From the NCBI GenBank assembly GCA_938041335.1, contig CALIAF010000036.1, forward strand, positions 62,001-126,000: DNA of 64,000 nucleotides, written 5' to 3'. A model generated the notes under the pieces. That model saw nothing but the letters and a program-made list of their open reading frames with translations. It ran no database searches and was not told where the DNA came from. The translations under genes were made by a program, and so were the position numbers. This DNA is from an uncultured Ulvibacter sp. Its GTDB lineage: Bacteria; Bacteroidota; Bacteroidia; Flavobacteriales; Flavobacteriaceae. Of this stretch, positions 1 through 7,563 are shown in pieces; the stretch's first letter is position 1; each line of letters begins with the position of its first letter.

Positions 1-358
1 CAATAACCACAGTTTGTTCTGCTTTATTATCTATATAACCTACCACATTAGTACCGGTAACGGCACCTTCTGCTGTAAGGTTGGTAAACTCTGCTTGATC
101 GTGCGGATTTGAACTTTTCTTGAATGTAAAGGTTTGTGTAAAAGTACCATCAACCCCTTTAGGCAACAACCCAATGGTTCTCATCCTATTCTCTATATAA
201 GCCGCTGCCATAAGTTCGCCGTCAGTTCCTGTTTGACGACCACCCATTTCATCTGCTGCCAGAGCAACAACATCTTCTTTCATAGAGACTGGTTTTTCAG
301 TTTCATTTTTACAAGAAATCACAACTAGTGCCATTAAAAGTATTACATATCCGCGCAT
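1..358 (-). CDS. M28-family metallopeptidase lipoprotein (5' part only)
   Basis: The window holds the first ~119 codons; the gene continues past the left edge. The start is a hydrophobic stretch ending in VVISC, a lipobox, so the protein should be a lipid-anchored envelope protein. It is followed by LAADEMGGRQTGTDGE and AAAYIENRMRTIGLLP, the N-terminal pattern of M28 (aminopeptidase Y/S/PSMA-like) zinc peptidases, where a GR(x)TG(T/S) motif precedes an AA-YI helix. The metal-binding residues lie outside the window, so activity cannot be judged. It is divergent from the propeller lipoprotein, with only 31 bp between the two starts. Family assignment is inferred from the N-terminal pattern alone. 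Confidence 0.75.
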   Translation of the reverse strand, partial: MRGYVILLMALVVISCKNETEKPVSMKEDVVALAADEMGGRQTGTDGELMAAAYIENRMRTIGLLPKGVDGTFTQTFTFKKSSNPHDQAEFTNLTAEGAVTGTNVVGYIDNKAEQTVVI

Positions 359-363
359 ATCAT

Positions 364-381
364 TATTTTTGCGCAAAATTA
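364..381. promoter_or_regulatory. Back-to-back -7 boxes of a divergent promoter
   Basis: The plus strand carries TATTTTTG at 364-371 and the minus strand carries TAATTTTG (plus-strand 374-381). Both fit the Bacteroidota -7 consensus TAnnTTTG and are separated by just CG, making a near-palindrome. Predicted transcripts would begin about 8-15 nt before each ATG (390 plus, 358 minus). No good -33 TTG is visible for either, so this rests on the -7 boxes. Confidence 0.5.
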
Positions 382-389
382 CTTTAAAT

Positions 390-1526
390 ATGAGAATTAT
401 AATTGCCCTCTTGTTTATTTCTGTGCTAGTAAGTTGTAAAAACGATTCTAAAACTACCACTTCGGAAACACTAATTACTGAAACCGTTGCGACAAAAGAA
501 AGACAAGCCTTCATAGACACTGCTACAAAGGATACGCTAATCTATCCAGAAGAAGGTCACTTTAAAAACATACGACAGGTAACTTTTGGAGGTGATAATG
601 CCGAAGCCTATTGGAGTTTTGATGACAAACAATTGGTTTTTCAATCTAATTATAAAGATTGGGGTGTGGAGTGTGACCAGATGTTTTTAATGAATGCAGA
701 TGAAACCTTTAATGGGAAGCAACCTCCTATGATCTCAACGGGTAAAGGGAGAACTACTTGCGCCTACTTCTTGCCAGACAATAAACATTATGTCTACGGT
801 AGCACACATCTTGTTGACGAAAATTGTCCAGAAGTACCACTGCGTAAAAACGGTAATTATGTATGGCCTGTGTATGATAGCTTTGACATTTTTGTTGCAG
901 ACTTAGATGGAAACATCACAGACCAACTCACCACAAACATAGGCTATGATGCAGAAGCAACGGTATCACCAAAAGGTGATAAAATAGTCTTCACCTCAAC
1001 TAGAAGTGGTGACCTTGAGCTATGGACCATGAACATTGACGGAAGTGACAAAAAACAAATCACAAACGAGTTAGGCTATGACGGTGGTGCATTTTTCTCA
1101 CCGGATGGAACAAAATTAATCTTCCGGTCTTCTCGCCCAAAAACAGATGCCGAAGTAAAAAAATACAAAGACCTCTTAGCCGATGGTTTAGTAGAACCTG
1201 TGGATATGGAGCTTTACATTTGTGATGCCGATGGTAGTAACTTAAAGCAGCTAACCAATCTTGGTAATGCAAACTGGAGTCCGTTTTTTCACCCAAGTGG
1301 GAATAAAATTCTTTTCAGTAGTAATCACGAAGCGGTAAGAGGATTTCCATTTAACTTGTACCTAATTGACTTGGATGGTAAAAACTTAGAGCGTGTAACG
1401 CACGGAGAGACTTTTGATGCCTTCCCGGTGTTTAGTAATGACGGCAAGTATTTAGCATTCTCATCTAACCGCAATAATGGCGGCGGGAGAGATACCAATC
1501 TGTTTATCGCAGAGTGGCAAGATTAA
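390..1526 (+). CDS. TolB-like beta-propeller (WD40-like/PD40) lipoprotein
   Basis: A 378-residue lipoprotein: signal peptide ending in VLVSC, then repeated PD40 blades. Blade signatures visible are TVSPKGDKIVFTSTRSGDLE, FFSPDGTKLIFRSSR, FFHPSGNKILFSSN and FSNDGKYLAFSSNR, each preceded by a D-x-DG-N turn as in TolB propellers. Such proteins are envelope-associated and act in protein-protein contacts or as peptidase-like domains; no catalytic Ser-Asp-His peptidase domain is present here, so a binding role is more likely. A TTG seven codons upstream (369) is in frame but lies inside the -7 box, so ATG 390 was chosen. It is divergent from an M28 peptidase gene, which suggests a shared role in peptide processing; that is inference. 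Confidence 0.85.
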   Translation: MRIIIALLFISVLVSCKNDSKTTTSETLITETVATKERQAFIDTATKDTLIYPEEGHFKNIRQVTFGGDNAEAYWSFDDKQLVFQSNYKDWGVECDQMFLMNADETFNGKQPPMISTGKGRTTCAYFLPDNKHYVYGSTHLVDENCPEVPLRKNGNYVWPVYDSFDIFVADLDGNITDQLTTNIGYDAEATVSPKGDKIVFTSTRSGDLELWTMNIDGSDKKQITNELGYDGGAFFSPDGTKLIFRSSRPKTDAEVKKYKDLLADGLVEPVDMELYICDADGSNLKQLTNLGNANWSPFFHPSGNKILFSSNHEAVRGFPFNLYLIDLDGKNLERVTHGETFDAFPVFSNDGKYLAFSSNRNNGGGRDTNLFIAEWQD

Positions 1527-1535
1527 AATAATTTG

Positions 1536-1568
1536 AAATTAACGATTGTGGATTGCTGATTTTTTGAA
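1536..1568. repeat. Intergenic GATT-rich repeat (copy 1)
   Basis: A stretch built from AACGATTGTGGATTG and TGATTTTTTG. The same word set recurs at 58028-58113 and 63777-63910, there as inverted pairs. It lies in the 152-bp gap between the propeller lipoprotein and the glycosyltransferase. Confidence 0.55.
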
Positions 1569-1584
1569 TCATAAAACGATGTCT

Positions 1585-1619
1585 GGTCGAGCGCTCCCGA
1601 TAACTATCGGGACGAGACC
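1585..1619. repeat. Perfect hairpin TCCCGATA-AC-TATCGGGA
   Basis: An 8-bp perfect stem (1595-1602 with 1605-1612) and a 2-nt loop, flanked by GGTC (1585-1588) and GACC (1616-1619), which extend the symmetry. No T-run follows, so it is unlikely to be a factor-independent terminator. It behaves like a small intergenic palindrome. Confidence 0.7.
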
Positions 1620-1678
1620 TACTGATAACAGACCAATTTTAAACGAATTCAAGACTGCACATCAAAGCTAATGATATC

Positions 1679-3145
1679 TTGATTCTAGTAAAACAACATA
1701 AAAACCTAATCATACCAATACTAGGTAGTGTTGTTTTATACGCCCTGTTTGCATATTATCTGGAGCGCAGTGATTTCTTATATCTAGTCCTACTCTATGC
1801 TGGATTGTTTTTTTGCGCTTGGCAAATTATAAAAGCCACACAATATAATTTCTGGATCATAGCAGGAATTGGCGTATTCTTTAGAGTACTATTTTTGCCA
1901 GCAATCCCTAATTTAAGTCAGGATTTTTATCGCTTTTTATGGGATGGACGCCTAATGATACAGGGTATTAATCCTTATTTGTTTACACCAGAACAATTTT
2001 TAGATGGCTCTGCAAATGCCCTTCGACAAGCTCAGGGTGACACGTTAATCTCATTACATCAATCTCAAGAATTAATTAATGGAATGGGCGAGCTAAATGC
2101 GAGCCATTACAGCAATTACCCTCCCATCAACCAACTCTGTTTTGCTATTGCCGCTTTGTTTGCAAAAGGATCAGTTTTAGGTTCTGTGATCGTGCTAAGA
2201 ATTTTAATTATAGCTGCAGATATTGGTATTCTTTACTTCGGGAAAAAGCTACTAGAGAAACTTAAGCTACCAGTGAAGCATATTTTCTGGTATTTCTTAA
2301 ACCCTTTTATCATTATAGAATTAACAGGTAATTTACATTTTGAAGGTGTGATGCTGTTCTTTGTGGTATGGTCACTGTATTTATTACACGAGAGAAAATG
2401 GTTATGGGCAGCCGTTCTTTTAGGGCTTTCAGTTTCTGTTAAGTTGTTGCCTTTGTTATTTTTACCGCTGTTTTTTAAATATCTTATTGTAAATAAAGAC
2501 AGTAAAGTTTCCATTTTTGGATTGCACTTCGACAAGCTCAGTGTGACAAAAATGGTGCTGTTTTATGGAGTAATACTAGGGACGGTATTACTCACCTTTG
2601 CTCCATTTTTATCTTCAGACTTTATTTCAAACTTCGCTGCAACTATTAGTTTATGGTTTCAGAACTTTGAGTTTAATGCTAGTGTGTACTATGTGATTAG
2701 ATGGATTGGTTTTCAAACCGTAGGCTGGAATATTATAGAAACCGTTGGTAAAACCTTACCTCTCATTGTTATTGCCTTTATATTGATTCTGGCATTTTTT
2801 CGACCGCTCGAATTCGCTCGAGGCAAGGGAGTTAACATAACGCAGCAATTGATTACTGCCATTTTATTGTCTGTTTCTTTTTACTTCTTGCTTTCTACTA
2901 CGGTGCATCCTTGGTACATTGCCACGCCATTAGTGCTATCTGTTTTCACGCGATATAACTTTCCTATTGTATGGAGTTTTATGGTTGTTTTTAGCTACTC
3001 TGCTTATGGCGTAGATGGTTTTCAAGAAAACCTAGGTCTTGTCGCCATAGAATATTGTGTAGTTATTGGGATTGCTTTATGGGAAATTTTAAACTACCAG
3101 CACTTTTCTAGAACCTTTAAAATTTCGGCTAAAACAAAAATCTAA
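1679..3145 (+). CDS. Polytopic GT-C-type mannosyltransferase-like protein
   Basis: A 488-residue protein with about a dozen hydrophobic segments and, after the second or third segment, the motif SQDFYRFLWDGRLMIQGINPY, whose acidic residue in the first outer loop is typical of GT-C fold transferases (PIG-M/GT87-like) that use lipid-linked sugars. It should sit in the inner membrane and add a sugar to a lipid or glycan; the acceptor is unknown. There is no ATG near the 5' end; TTG 1679 is the best start and CTG 1655 is an alternative in the same open frame (stop at 1640). Two palindromic repeats lie in frame in soluble loops (residues ~114-121 and ~283-290). A third odd stretch near residues 374-382 (RPLEFARGKG, from a CTCGA/TCGAG-containing sequence) may be another insertion. 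Confidence 0.75.
   Translation: MILVKQHKNLIIPILGSVVLYALFAYYLERSDFLYLVLLYAGLFFCAWQIIKATQYNFWIIAGIGVFFRVLFLPAIPNLSQDFYRFLWDGRLMIQGINPYLFTPEQFLDGSANALRQAQGDTLISLHQSQELINGMGELNASHYSNYPPINQLCFAIAALFAKGSVLGSVIVLRILIIAADIGILYFGKKLLEKLKLPVKHIFWYFLNPFIIIELTGNLHFEGVMLFFVVWSLYLLHERKWLWAAVLLGLSVSVKLLPLLFLPLFFKYLIVNKDSKVSIFGLHFDKLSVTKMVLFYGVILGTVLLTFAPFLSSDFISNFAATISLWFQNFEFNASVYYVIRWIGFQTVGWNIIETVGKTLPLIVIAFILILAFFRPLEFARGKGVNITQQLITAILLSVSFYFLLSTTVHPWYIATPLVLSVFTRYNFPIVWSFMVVFSYSAYGVDGFQENLGLVAIEYCVVIGIALWEILNYQHFSRTFKISAKTKI
2019..2042 (+). repeat. In-frame palindrome, stem CCCT/AGGG, ends TGACA
   Basis: A 24-bp unit inside the glycosyltransferase gene: outer stem CCCT...AGGG around TTCGACAAGCTC, then TGACA. 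It encodes part of LRQAQGDT in a loop. It differs from the copy at 2525-2548 mainly at the stem positions, and both sides of the stem change together. Confidence 0.75.
2525..2548 (+). repeat. In-frame palindrome, stem CACT/AGTG, ends TGACA
   Basis: The second 24-bp copy in the same gene: CACT...AGTG around the identical core TTCGACAAGCTC, then TGACA. It encodes HFDKLSVT. Compared with 2019-2042, C to A on the left stem is matched by G to T on the right, so pairing is kept. Confidence 0.75.
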
Positions 3146-3172
3146 TATTTAAACCTCAAAGTTTTTTATAGA

Positions 3173-3628
3173 CTATTTGAACATCCGAGTATCAAAAGGA
3201 AAAGCGACAGCAGAAACAATTTTTATCTTTTTAAAATCTAGATGATAGGGATTTATCAGATAACTGAAATCTCCTTGCACGACTGCCGAAGGCACTTTTA
3301 TTAAGCAACAATCGCCATCCCTAATAAAGGTATCTCCTAATTCTTGGGAGATAAATGTTGGCGGATTATCATTCCATCCTTTTTTAGGTTGTTTTTTTAA
3401 CTCGCAGACAGAAACAGCTTTTGGTATTTCTATTTCAAGCATCATAAAATCCTCAGGAAGTTTTGCTATTGATAAATGGACCGCAACTTCTGCCATGGCT
3501 AATGCTCTGCTCTCTGCAGTGTAAATCATTTCTACACCTTTTGAGTTCCAGCGATTACCAAAAAGGGCCGCACCTTTTCCGCTCAGAGTTTTAGCATATT
3601 TCTTTCTTGAAAGTCTAAATACCTTCAT
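3173..3628 (-). CDS. RES-domain toxin of a RES-Xre toxin-antitoxin pair
   Basis: 151 residues, the normal length of a stand-alone RES domain. Visible family features are the N-terminal R-x-N motif in GNRWNSKGVEMIYTAES (conserved Arg and Tyr), the downstream MAEVAVHL helix carrying a conserved Glu, and the C-terminal VPSAVVQGDFSYLINPYH with the conserved Ser and Asn-Pro. Characterised RES toxins (for example MbcT) deplete NAD+, so this is expected to act in the cytosol on NAD+ when freed from the antitoxin. Its ATG overlaps the antitoxin stop by one base (TAATG), which implies translational coupling. All key residues appear intact. Confidence 0.9.
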   Translation of the reverse strand: MKVFRLSRKKYAKTLSGKGAALFGNRWNSKGVEMIYTAESRALAMAEVAVHLSIAKLPEDFMMLEIEIPKAVSVCELKKQPKKGWNDNPPTFISQELGDTFIRDGDCCLIKVPSAVVQGDFSYLINPYHLDFKKIKIVSAVAFPFDTRMFK

Positions 3629-4122
3629 TATGCAAATATCCCGTGCTCAATACGGTTAAGCTCTGCAAGCACTAACTCTTTACCATAACTGTCTTGTAAT
3701 AACTCTGCGGGTTTATGATTACCTAAAGCAAAACTAGTAGAAGTTAACCAGTCATGGAAACTAGCCAAATCATCAAAAACACTAACCCCCATGTTTGTAA
3801 CCTCTGTGAGTTCTAGAATCTTCTCTGTATGAATAGGCTTAAATAAAAAATCTTGCTCGTTTTTATAACGCTGCAGTGTTTTTGTAGATAGATTAAGATA
3901 GATTGCCCAATCTTCATCACTAAATGGTGTGATTTTTTTAATGAGCGAAAAGATAGCAAATGGCAACCCTTTACGAATGGTCTTTACCACAAGCATCTTA
4001 TTTTTAAAAAACTGTGATGATGCAATACCACTAGCAGGAAGCTCCTGCTCAATGTACAACCCAATAGCCTCGTTTACAGTATTAAAACTGTCATCGCCTT
4101 CTTTATATTTTATTGCGCCCAT
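3628..4122 (-). CDS. Xre/MbcA/ParS-type antitoxin (DUF2384)
   Basis: 164 residues with an N-terminal helical region (EEWAIYLNLSTKTLQRYK-like segment reading DEDWAIYLNLSTKTLQRYKN, a helix-turn-helix) and a C-terminal toxin-binding domain ending FDDLASFHDWLTSTSFALGN, the usual MbcA/ParS/Xre C-terminal pattern. It should neutralise the RES protein and repress the operon. A longer frame begins at a TTG at 4140, but that TTG overlaps the -7 box (4138-4145), so ATG 4122 is the start. It is the first gene of a two-gene operon, with the toxin overlapping by one base. Confidence 0.88.
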   Translation of the reverse strand: MGAIKYKEGDDSFNTVNEAIGLYIEQELPASGIASSQFFKNKMLVVKTIRKGLPFAIFSLIKKITPFSDEDWAIYLNLSTKTLQRYKNEQDFLFKPIHTEKILELTEVTNMGVSVFDDLASFHDWLTSTSFALGNHKPAELLQDSYGKELVLAELNRIEHGIFA

Positions 4123-4137
4123 AATTATAATTTTATA

Positions 4138-4177
4138 CAAATATAAGACTTTTGTCTTATAAATACAGACAAAAGTC
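4138..4177 (-). promoter_or_regulatory. RES-Xre promoter and 10-bp inverted-repeat operator
   Basis: On the minus strand the -7 box TATATTTG occupies 4138-4145, putting the transcript start about 11 nt before ATG 4122. Just upstream lie GACTTTTGTC (4147-4156) and its exact inverse GACAAAAGTC (4168-4177), centres 21 bp apart, that is two helical turns on one DNA face. The first copy is further embedded in the dyad ATAAGAC/GTCTTAT (4143-4160). This is the expected arrangement for autoregulation by the antitoxin. Confidence 0.7.
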
Positions 4178-4214
4178 CAATATATTAATCTTCAGATAAA
4201 TTTAAAATTTCGGC

Positions 4215-4251
4215 ATAAAAAAACCTGCCATTTTAAAACAAAAGGCAGGTT
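4215..4251 (-). terminator. Factor-independent terminator of the rluB-like gene
   Basis: Stem AACCTGCC (4222-4229) with GGCAGGTT (4244-4251) and a 14-nt loop. Read on the minus strand it is followed by a run of seven T. It lies 20 bp after the stop of the minus-strand gene at 4272. Confidence 0.8.
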
Positions 4252-4271
4252 GTTATGAGTCTCTTTGGTAT

Positions 4272-5159
4272 TTACAACATGGAGAAAAGGTTTAACTCTT
4301 CATTTGTTAAGATTTTCCATTTTCCTCTAGGCAGATCTTTCTTAGTTAGATGTGCTAGTGTTACACAGTCTAAATGAACAATATCATATTCAAAATGTGC
4401 AAAAATATCACGAATCACGCTATTACCCATATGCTTAATTTTTAAGCCCACTTCTTTTTTAGATTTTCCGTCTACATAGCTAATCTCTTCGATCTCGATC
4501 TTCTTGCCACCAATAGTAAATCCTTCTCTTATTTTTTGAATATCTGCTGACTTTAAGTTTTTATCAAGCTCTACATGAAATAAACGTGACATCCCTTTTT
4601 TGCTCAACTTCTCTTTGAGCTTATCATCATTAGTAAACAATAACAAACCTGTTGCGTTTCTACCCAAACGACCTATAGGCGTAATGCGAGAGTTTGAGGC
4701 ATTAGACACTAAGTCCATTACCGTATTTCCTTTGCTCTCACTGGTAGTTGTTGCAAAACCTTTTGGTTTATTTAAGAGCACGTAGCTCATAGGTTCTGGG
4801 TTGATTCTCCTGCCATCAAAACGGATATCATCTTCTAGTTTCACTCGATACCCCATCTCATTAATAATCTTACCATTTACAGTAACCAAACCTGTTGCAA
4901 TGAAAGTATCTGCTTCTCTTCTGGAGCAGATACCACTATTAGAAATGTATTTATTTAAACGAATTCCTTCTAACTTTTTTGCTGGTTTATTGCTTGCTGG
5001 CTGCTTTGTCTTTTGTACTCGCTCTCCATCTTTCTGGCCTGGTCTCGCTCCGTCTTTCTTACCTTTAGGCGCATTTGCTCTTGCCGTGTTACTCCCCCTT
5101 GGATTCCCCGAACCTCTACCTGAAGTTTTTCCTTTGCCTCTTTTATCGTTTTTGCTCAT
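4272..5159 (-). CDS. RsuA/RluB-family pseudouridine synthase homologue with altered active site
   Basis: 295 residues. Residues 1-65 are a Lys/Arg/Gly/Pro-rich disordered tail; 66-110 form an S4 RNA-binding domain (RLNKYISNSGICSRREAD); the rest resembles the RsuA/RluB catalytic domain (YVLLNKPKGFATT, ATGLLLFTND). The family uses an Asp in the GRLD motif to attack uridine; here the motif reads IGRLGRNATG, with Gly in that place. The usual EGRN-x-x-VRR motif near the C-terminus is also lost (KHMGNSVIRDIFAHFE). It may therefore bind rRNA without making pseudouridine, or use another residue. It is a single gene with its own terminator; a palindrome (5166-5181) sits directly before the start codon. 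Confidence 0.75.
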   Translation of the reverse strand: MSKNDKRGKGKTSGRGSGNPRGSNTARANAPKGKKDGARPGQKDGERVQKTKQPASNKPAKKLEGIRLNKYISNSGICSRREADTFIATGLVTVNGKIINEMGYRVKLEDDIRFDGRRINPEPMSYVLLNKPKGFATTTSESKGNTVMDLVSNASNSRITPIGRLGRNATGLLLFTNDDKLKEKLSKKGMSRLFHVELDKNLKSADIQKIREGFTIGGKKIEIEEISYVDGKSKKEVGLKIKHMGNSVIRDIFAHFEYDIVHLDCVTLAHLTKKDLPRGKWKILTNEELNLFSML

Positions 5160-5165
5160 CTCTGT

Positions 5166-5181
5166 GCCCGCGTAGGCGGGT
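5166..5181. repeat. Palindrome CCCGC-GTAG-GCGGG next to the start codon
   Basis: 5-bp GC stem (5167-5171 with 5176-5180) and loop GTAG. The same core, with a longer ATTCCCGC stem, is found in frame in the E1 gene at 54921-54940. It lies 6 bp upstream of the start codon at 5159, so it would form a hairpin in the 5' leader if that is transcribed. Confidence 0.65.
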
Positions 5182-5238
5182 AACTTTTTTTAACGCGCTA
5201 AAAACTAGTGCGTTATTAATTTTTTGCAAAGATACTGT

Positions 5239-5277
5239 TTTGATTTTCGATGTACGATTTTCGATGAACGATTTTTA
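5239..5277. repeat. TTTTCGATGNACGA tandem words in a 251-bp gap
   Basis: Three successive near-copies of GATTTTCGATG(T/A)ACGA. The gap 5160-5410 otherwise holds the GCGGG palindrome and AT-rich sequence; no reading frame is supported. Confidence 0.5.
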
Positions 5278-5410
5278 ATATAATAACGGTATTATAAACA
5301 CTAGTTTTAGCCCGCCTTTAGCCTTGGCAGAAAAGACTTCAAATTAGCGTACATATCAAACACTTTTTACACGCTAATGAAGAACAAATCACGCTTTGGA
5401 ATTTGTTATT

Positions 5411-6385
5411 TTATATTTTACTTTTTTCAAAATTGATCATTTCAATAGTCGATTGCCTTTCCATGTTGACGGTCAATTTTGTCACATCTGGCCTAGAATA
5501 ATGACCCACTGGGTCGAAGTTTTGGCGTTCTTCATAGATCCGATTAAAGTCTAATGTGTGGTAGATATTCCCATCTGTTTTCATGTCGGGCGCTATAAGC
5601 CACTCACCATCTGGTCCGGCAATGCAGCTCCCACCATTGGCTAAAACATCAGGTGCGTTTTTTAAAATCTCATCAAGATGCGGGGTATCTGCTGGGAAAT
5701 CGTTTTTATGCATCAAAGCGCTTACAGAAAGCACATAACTTCTGGATTCTCTTGCGATAAACCGTGTAATATCTTTTGTATTGTGATCACTACCAGGCCA
5801 TACCGCTACATGAAGATTTTCTCCTTGACCATATAAGGCCGCTCGAGGCAAGGGCATCCAGTTTTCCCAGCAGTTGAGACCGCCCACTTTAAACTGTTTT
5901 AATGGATGTACCTGCAATCCATTTCCGTCGCCTGGAGCCCACGTAAGACGTTCATCATAGGTAGGTTGAAGTTTGCGGTGCACAGATTTAATTTTGCCTT
6001 TTTGACTAATATAAACAAGTGAGGCATAAACGCTATGCCCGCCTCTATCTAGTGGTCGTTCTATAATCCCTAAATAAGTAGCAAGTTTATATTTTTTAGC
6101 CAGCTTACAAACCATATCAAGATCACCTTCTTTTATGGTCACAGCGTTACGCACATAATGTGCATGCAGTTCTTTTACTACTTTTTTATCCCAAGCGGCA
6201 CCATCTGTCAATGCCAACCAAAACGGGTAACCAGGCAACAGACCTTCACCAAAAACAATGAGCTCTGCCTTCTCTTTTGCTGCGGCTTCCATTTGTGCAT
6301 ATATTTTATCTAGTGTAGCATTTTTATCGAGCCAGACTGGAGCTATTTGAGCCAGGGCAACTTTGAGGTATTGATCTTTTTTCAT
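5411..6385 (-). CDS. Nitrilase / carbon-nitrogen hydrolase
   Basis: 324 residues, the size of branch-1 nitrilases. The catalytic triad is visible: Glu47 (ELIVFGEGLLPGYP), Lys138 (VHRKLQPTYDER) and Cys172 (GLNCWENWMPLPR). The NCWEN context is the aliphatic/aromatic nitrilase signature rather than that of omega-amidase or N-carbamoylase. The enzyme should hydrolyse a nitrile to a carboxylate and ammonia in the cytosol; the substrate cannot be told. It stands alone, with 217 bp upstream. No signal peptide. Confidence 0.92.
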   Translation of the reverse strand: MKKDQYLKVALAQIAPVWLDKNATLDKIYAQMEAAAKEKAELIVFGEGLLPGYPFWLALTDGAAWDKKVVKELHAHYVRNAVTIKEGDLDMVCKLAKKYKLATYLGIIERPLDRGGHSVYASLVYISQKGKIKSVHRKLQPTYDERLTWAPGDGNGLQVHPLKQFKVGGLNCWENWMPLPRAALYGQGENLHVAVWPGSDHNTKDITRFIARESRSYVLSVSALMHKNDFPADTPHLDEILKNAPDVLANGGSCIAGPDGEWLIAPDMKTDGNIYHTLDFNRIYEERQNFDPVGHYSRPDVTKLTVNMERQSTIEMINFEKSKI

Positions 6386-6602
6386 AGGTTAAATCTAAGG
6401 CTTTCTTCGGAAATATGATGTGCTTTTATGCTTGAGCTTTTTCAATTACCTTTACGGGATAGCGATAACTAATAACTGAAGACATACTGACTTATTTGCT
6501 GTATCACAATGATATACTGCACGATATACCAAGTTAATCCCTCACTCAAATGGAATGTAAACGCTATTAAAACCGTTTAATAACCAATTTAAAAAATAGG
6601 AA

Positions 6603-7418
6603 ATGAAAAACTTACTTCTCTGTTTCGCACTGCTTTTTGCTACAATGGCTTTTTCTCAATTAAATATGACCACAGAAAACATGTACGGTCAAGAGCTTGA
6701 ATATAATTATACCGATTACTTAAATATTGACATAACGTTTAGCTCTGATACCGCATTATCTTGGATTGAAAGAACTACAGAAACGGCTGGCAACGAGAAA
6801 ATCACCACAACTCATATAAATGAGCATACCACATTAACAGGTTGGATAGATAAGGATAAAACGGTTATTTCTTTGTATTCGGACTTCTCCACAGGAAAGA
6901 CTTATGGATATCAATATCGTCGCAATGGAAAGATTATAAAGCTGAATGGCTCGATTAAATTAAAAAATCCAGAAGCATTACCAACTAGCAAAGAAGAGGT
7001 TAACAATCCTTTTCCCATAATAGCTAATAAAGAAAAAACGGAGGTAATAGCTAAAAACGCAGAAGTAACATTGGCAAAAGTAGATAGTTCAAGTATTAAA
7101 ATTTCACCCTCATTAAATAAAGAAACAAACGCGAATTCATTATCAAAAGCGACTAATGAAAGTAAAGTATTTGGTCTTTATCCAGAAGCTTCAACAAAAC
7201 TGCTCACTTTAAGTGACATCGAATCTTTAAATACGGAAGCATTGAAAATAATGAGAAATGAAATTTTTGCTCGTTATGGCCATAGTTTTAATGACGGTGG
7301 AAAAATGGATCTGTATTTTAAAAGTCAAAGTTGGTACACCTCTAAAAACTTAGATGCGACCACTTTAATTTCCGAAATAGAAAAACAAAATATTGCCTTA
7401 ATCAAAACGCTAGAATAA
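6603..7418 (+). CDS. Secreted YARHG-domain protein
   Basis: 271 residues. A Sec signal peptide (MKNLLLCFALLFATMAFSQ) precedes a beta-rich region, then a Ser/Asn/Lys-rich linker (~130-185). The C-terminal ~75 residues are a YARHG domain: ALKIMRNEIFARYGHSFNDG followed by YFKSQSWYTSK. This domain occurs in extracellular or periplasmic proteins, often next to peptidoglycan or kinase modules; its ligand is not known. It is a single gene with no partner in sight. The start follows from the signal peptide. Confidence 0.8.
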   Translation: MKNLLLCFALLFATMAFSQLNMTTENMYGQELEYNYTDYLNIDITFSSDTALSWIERTTETAGNEKITTTHINEHTTLTGWIDKDKTVISLYSDFSTGKTYGYQYRRNGKIIKLNGSIKLKNPEALPTSKEEVNNPFPIIANKEKTEVIAKNAEVTLAKVDSSSIKISPSLNKETNANSLSKATNESKVFGLYPEASTKLLTLSDIESLNTEALKIMRNEIFARYGHSFNDGGKMDLYFKSQSWYTSKNLDATTLISEIEKQNIALIKTLE

Positions 7419-7563
7419 CCATAGCTGCTACTTAGAGAGCTTTTATATCAAAAAAAACTATTCATGTTTTCAGCACTATTTTTTGCATACAAAATAGTTG
7501 CGGTCCATTTAAATCAAATAGTGCGAGTACATTTATTTCCACAAATAAAGAGCTAGATCGCCT
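7419..7563. other. Convergent intergenic gap
   Basis: 145 bp of AT-rich sequence between convergent genes. A short open stretch on the plus strand (about 7462-7550) has no conserved motif or start context. No terminator hairpin found. Confidence 0.4.

Noticed and set aside
369..389. TTG start at 369 for the propeller lipoprotein
   Set aside because: It lies within the -7 box; the signal peptide begins at ATG 390.
1560..1678. Terminator hairpin at 1595-1612
   Set aside because: Perfect stem, but no T-run on either strand.
2799..2830. Third palindrome in the glycosyltransferase gene
   Set aside because: Only a weak CTCGA/TCGAG stem and no TGACA end; noted in the gene entry but not called as a repeat.
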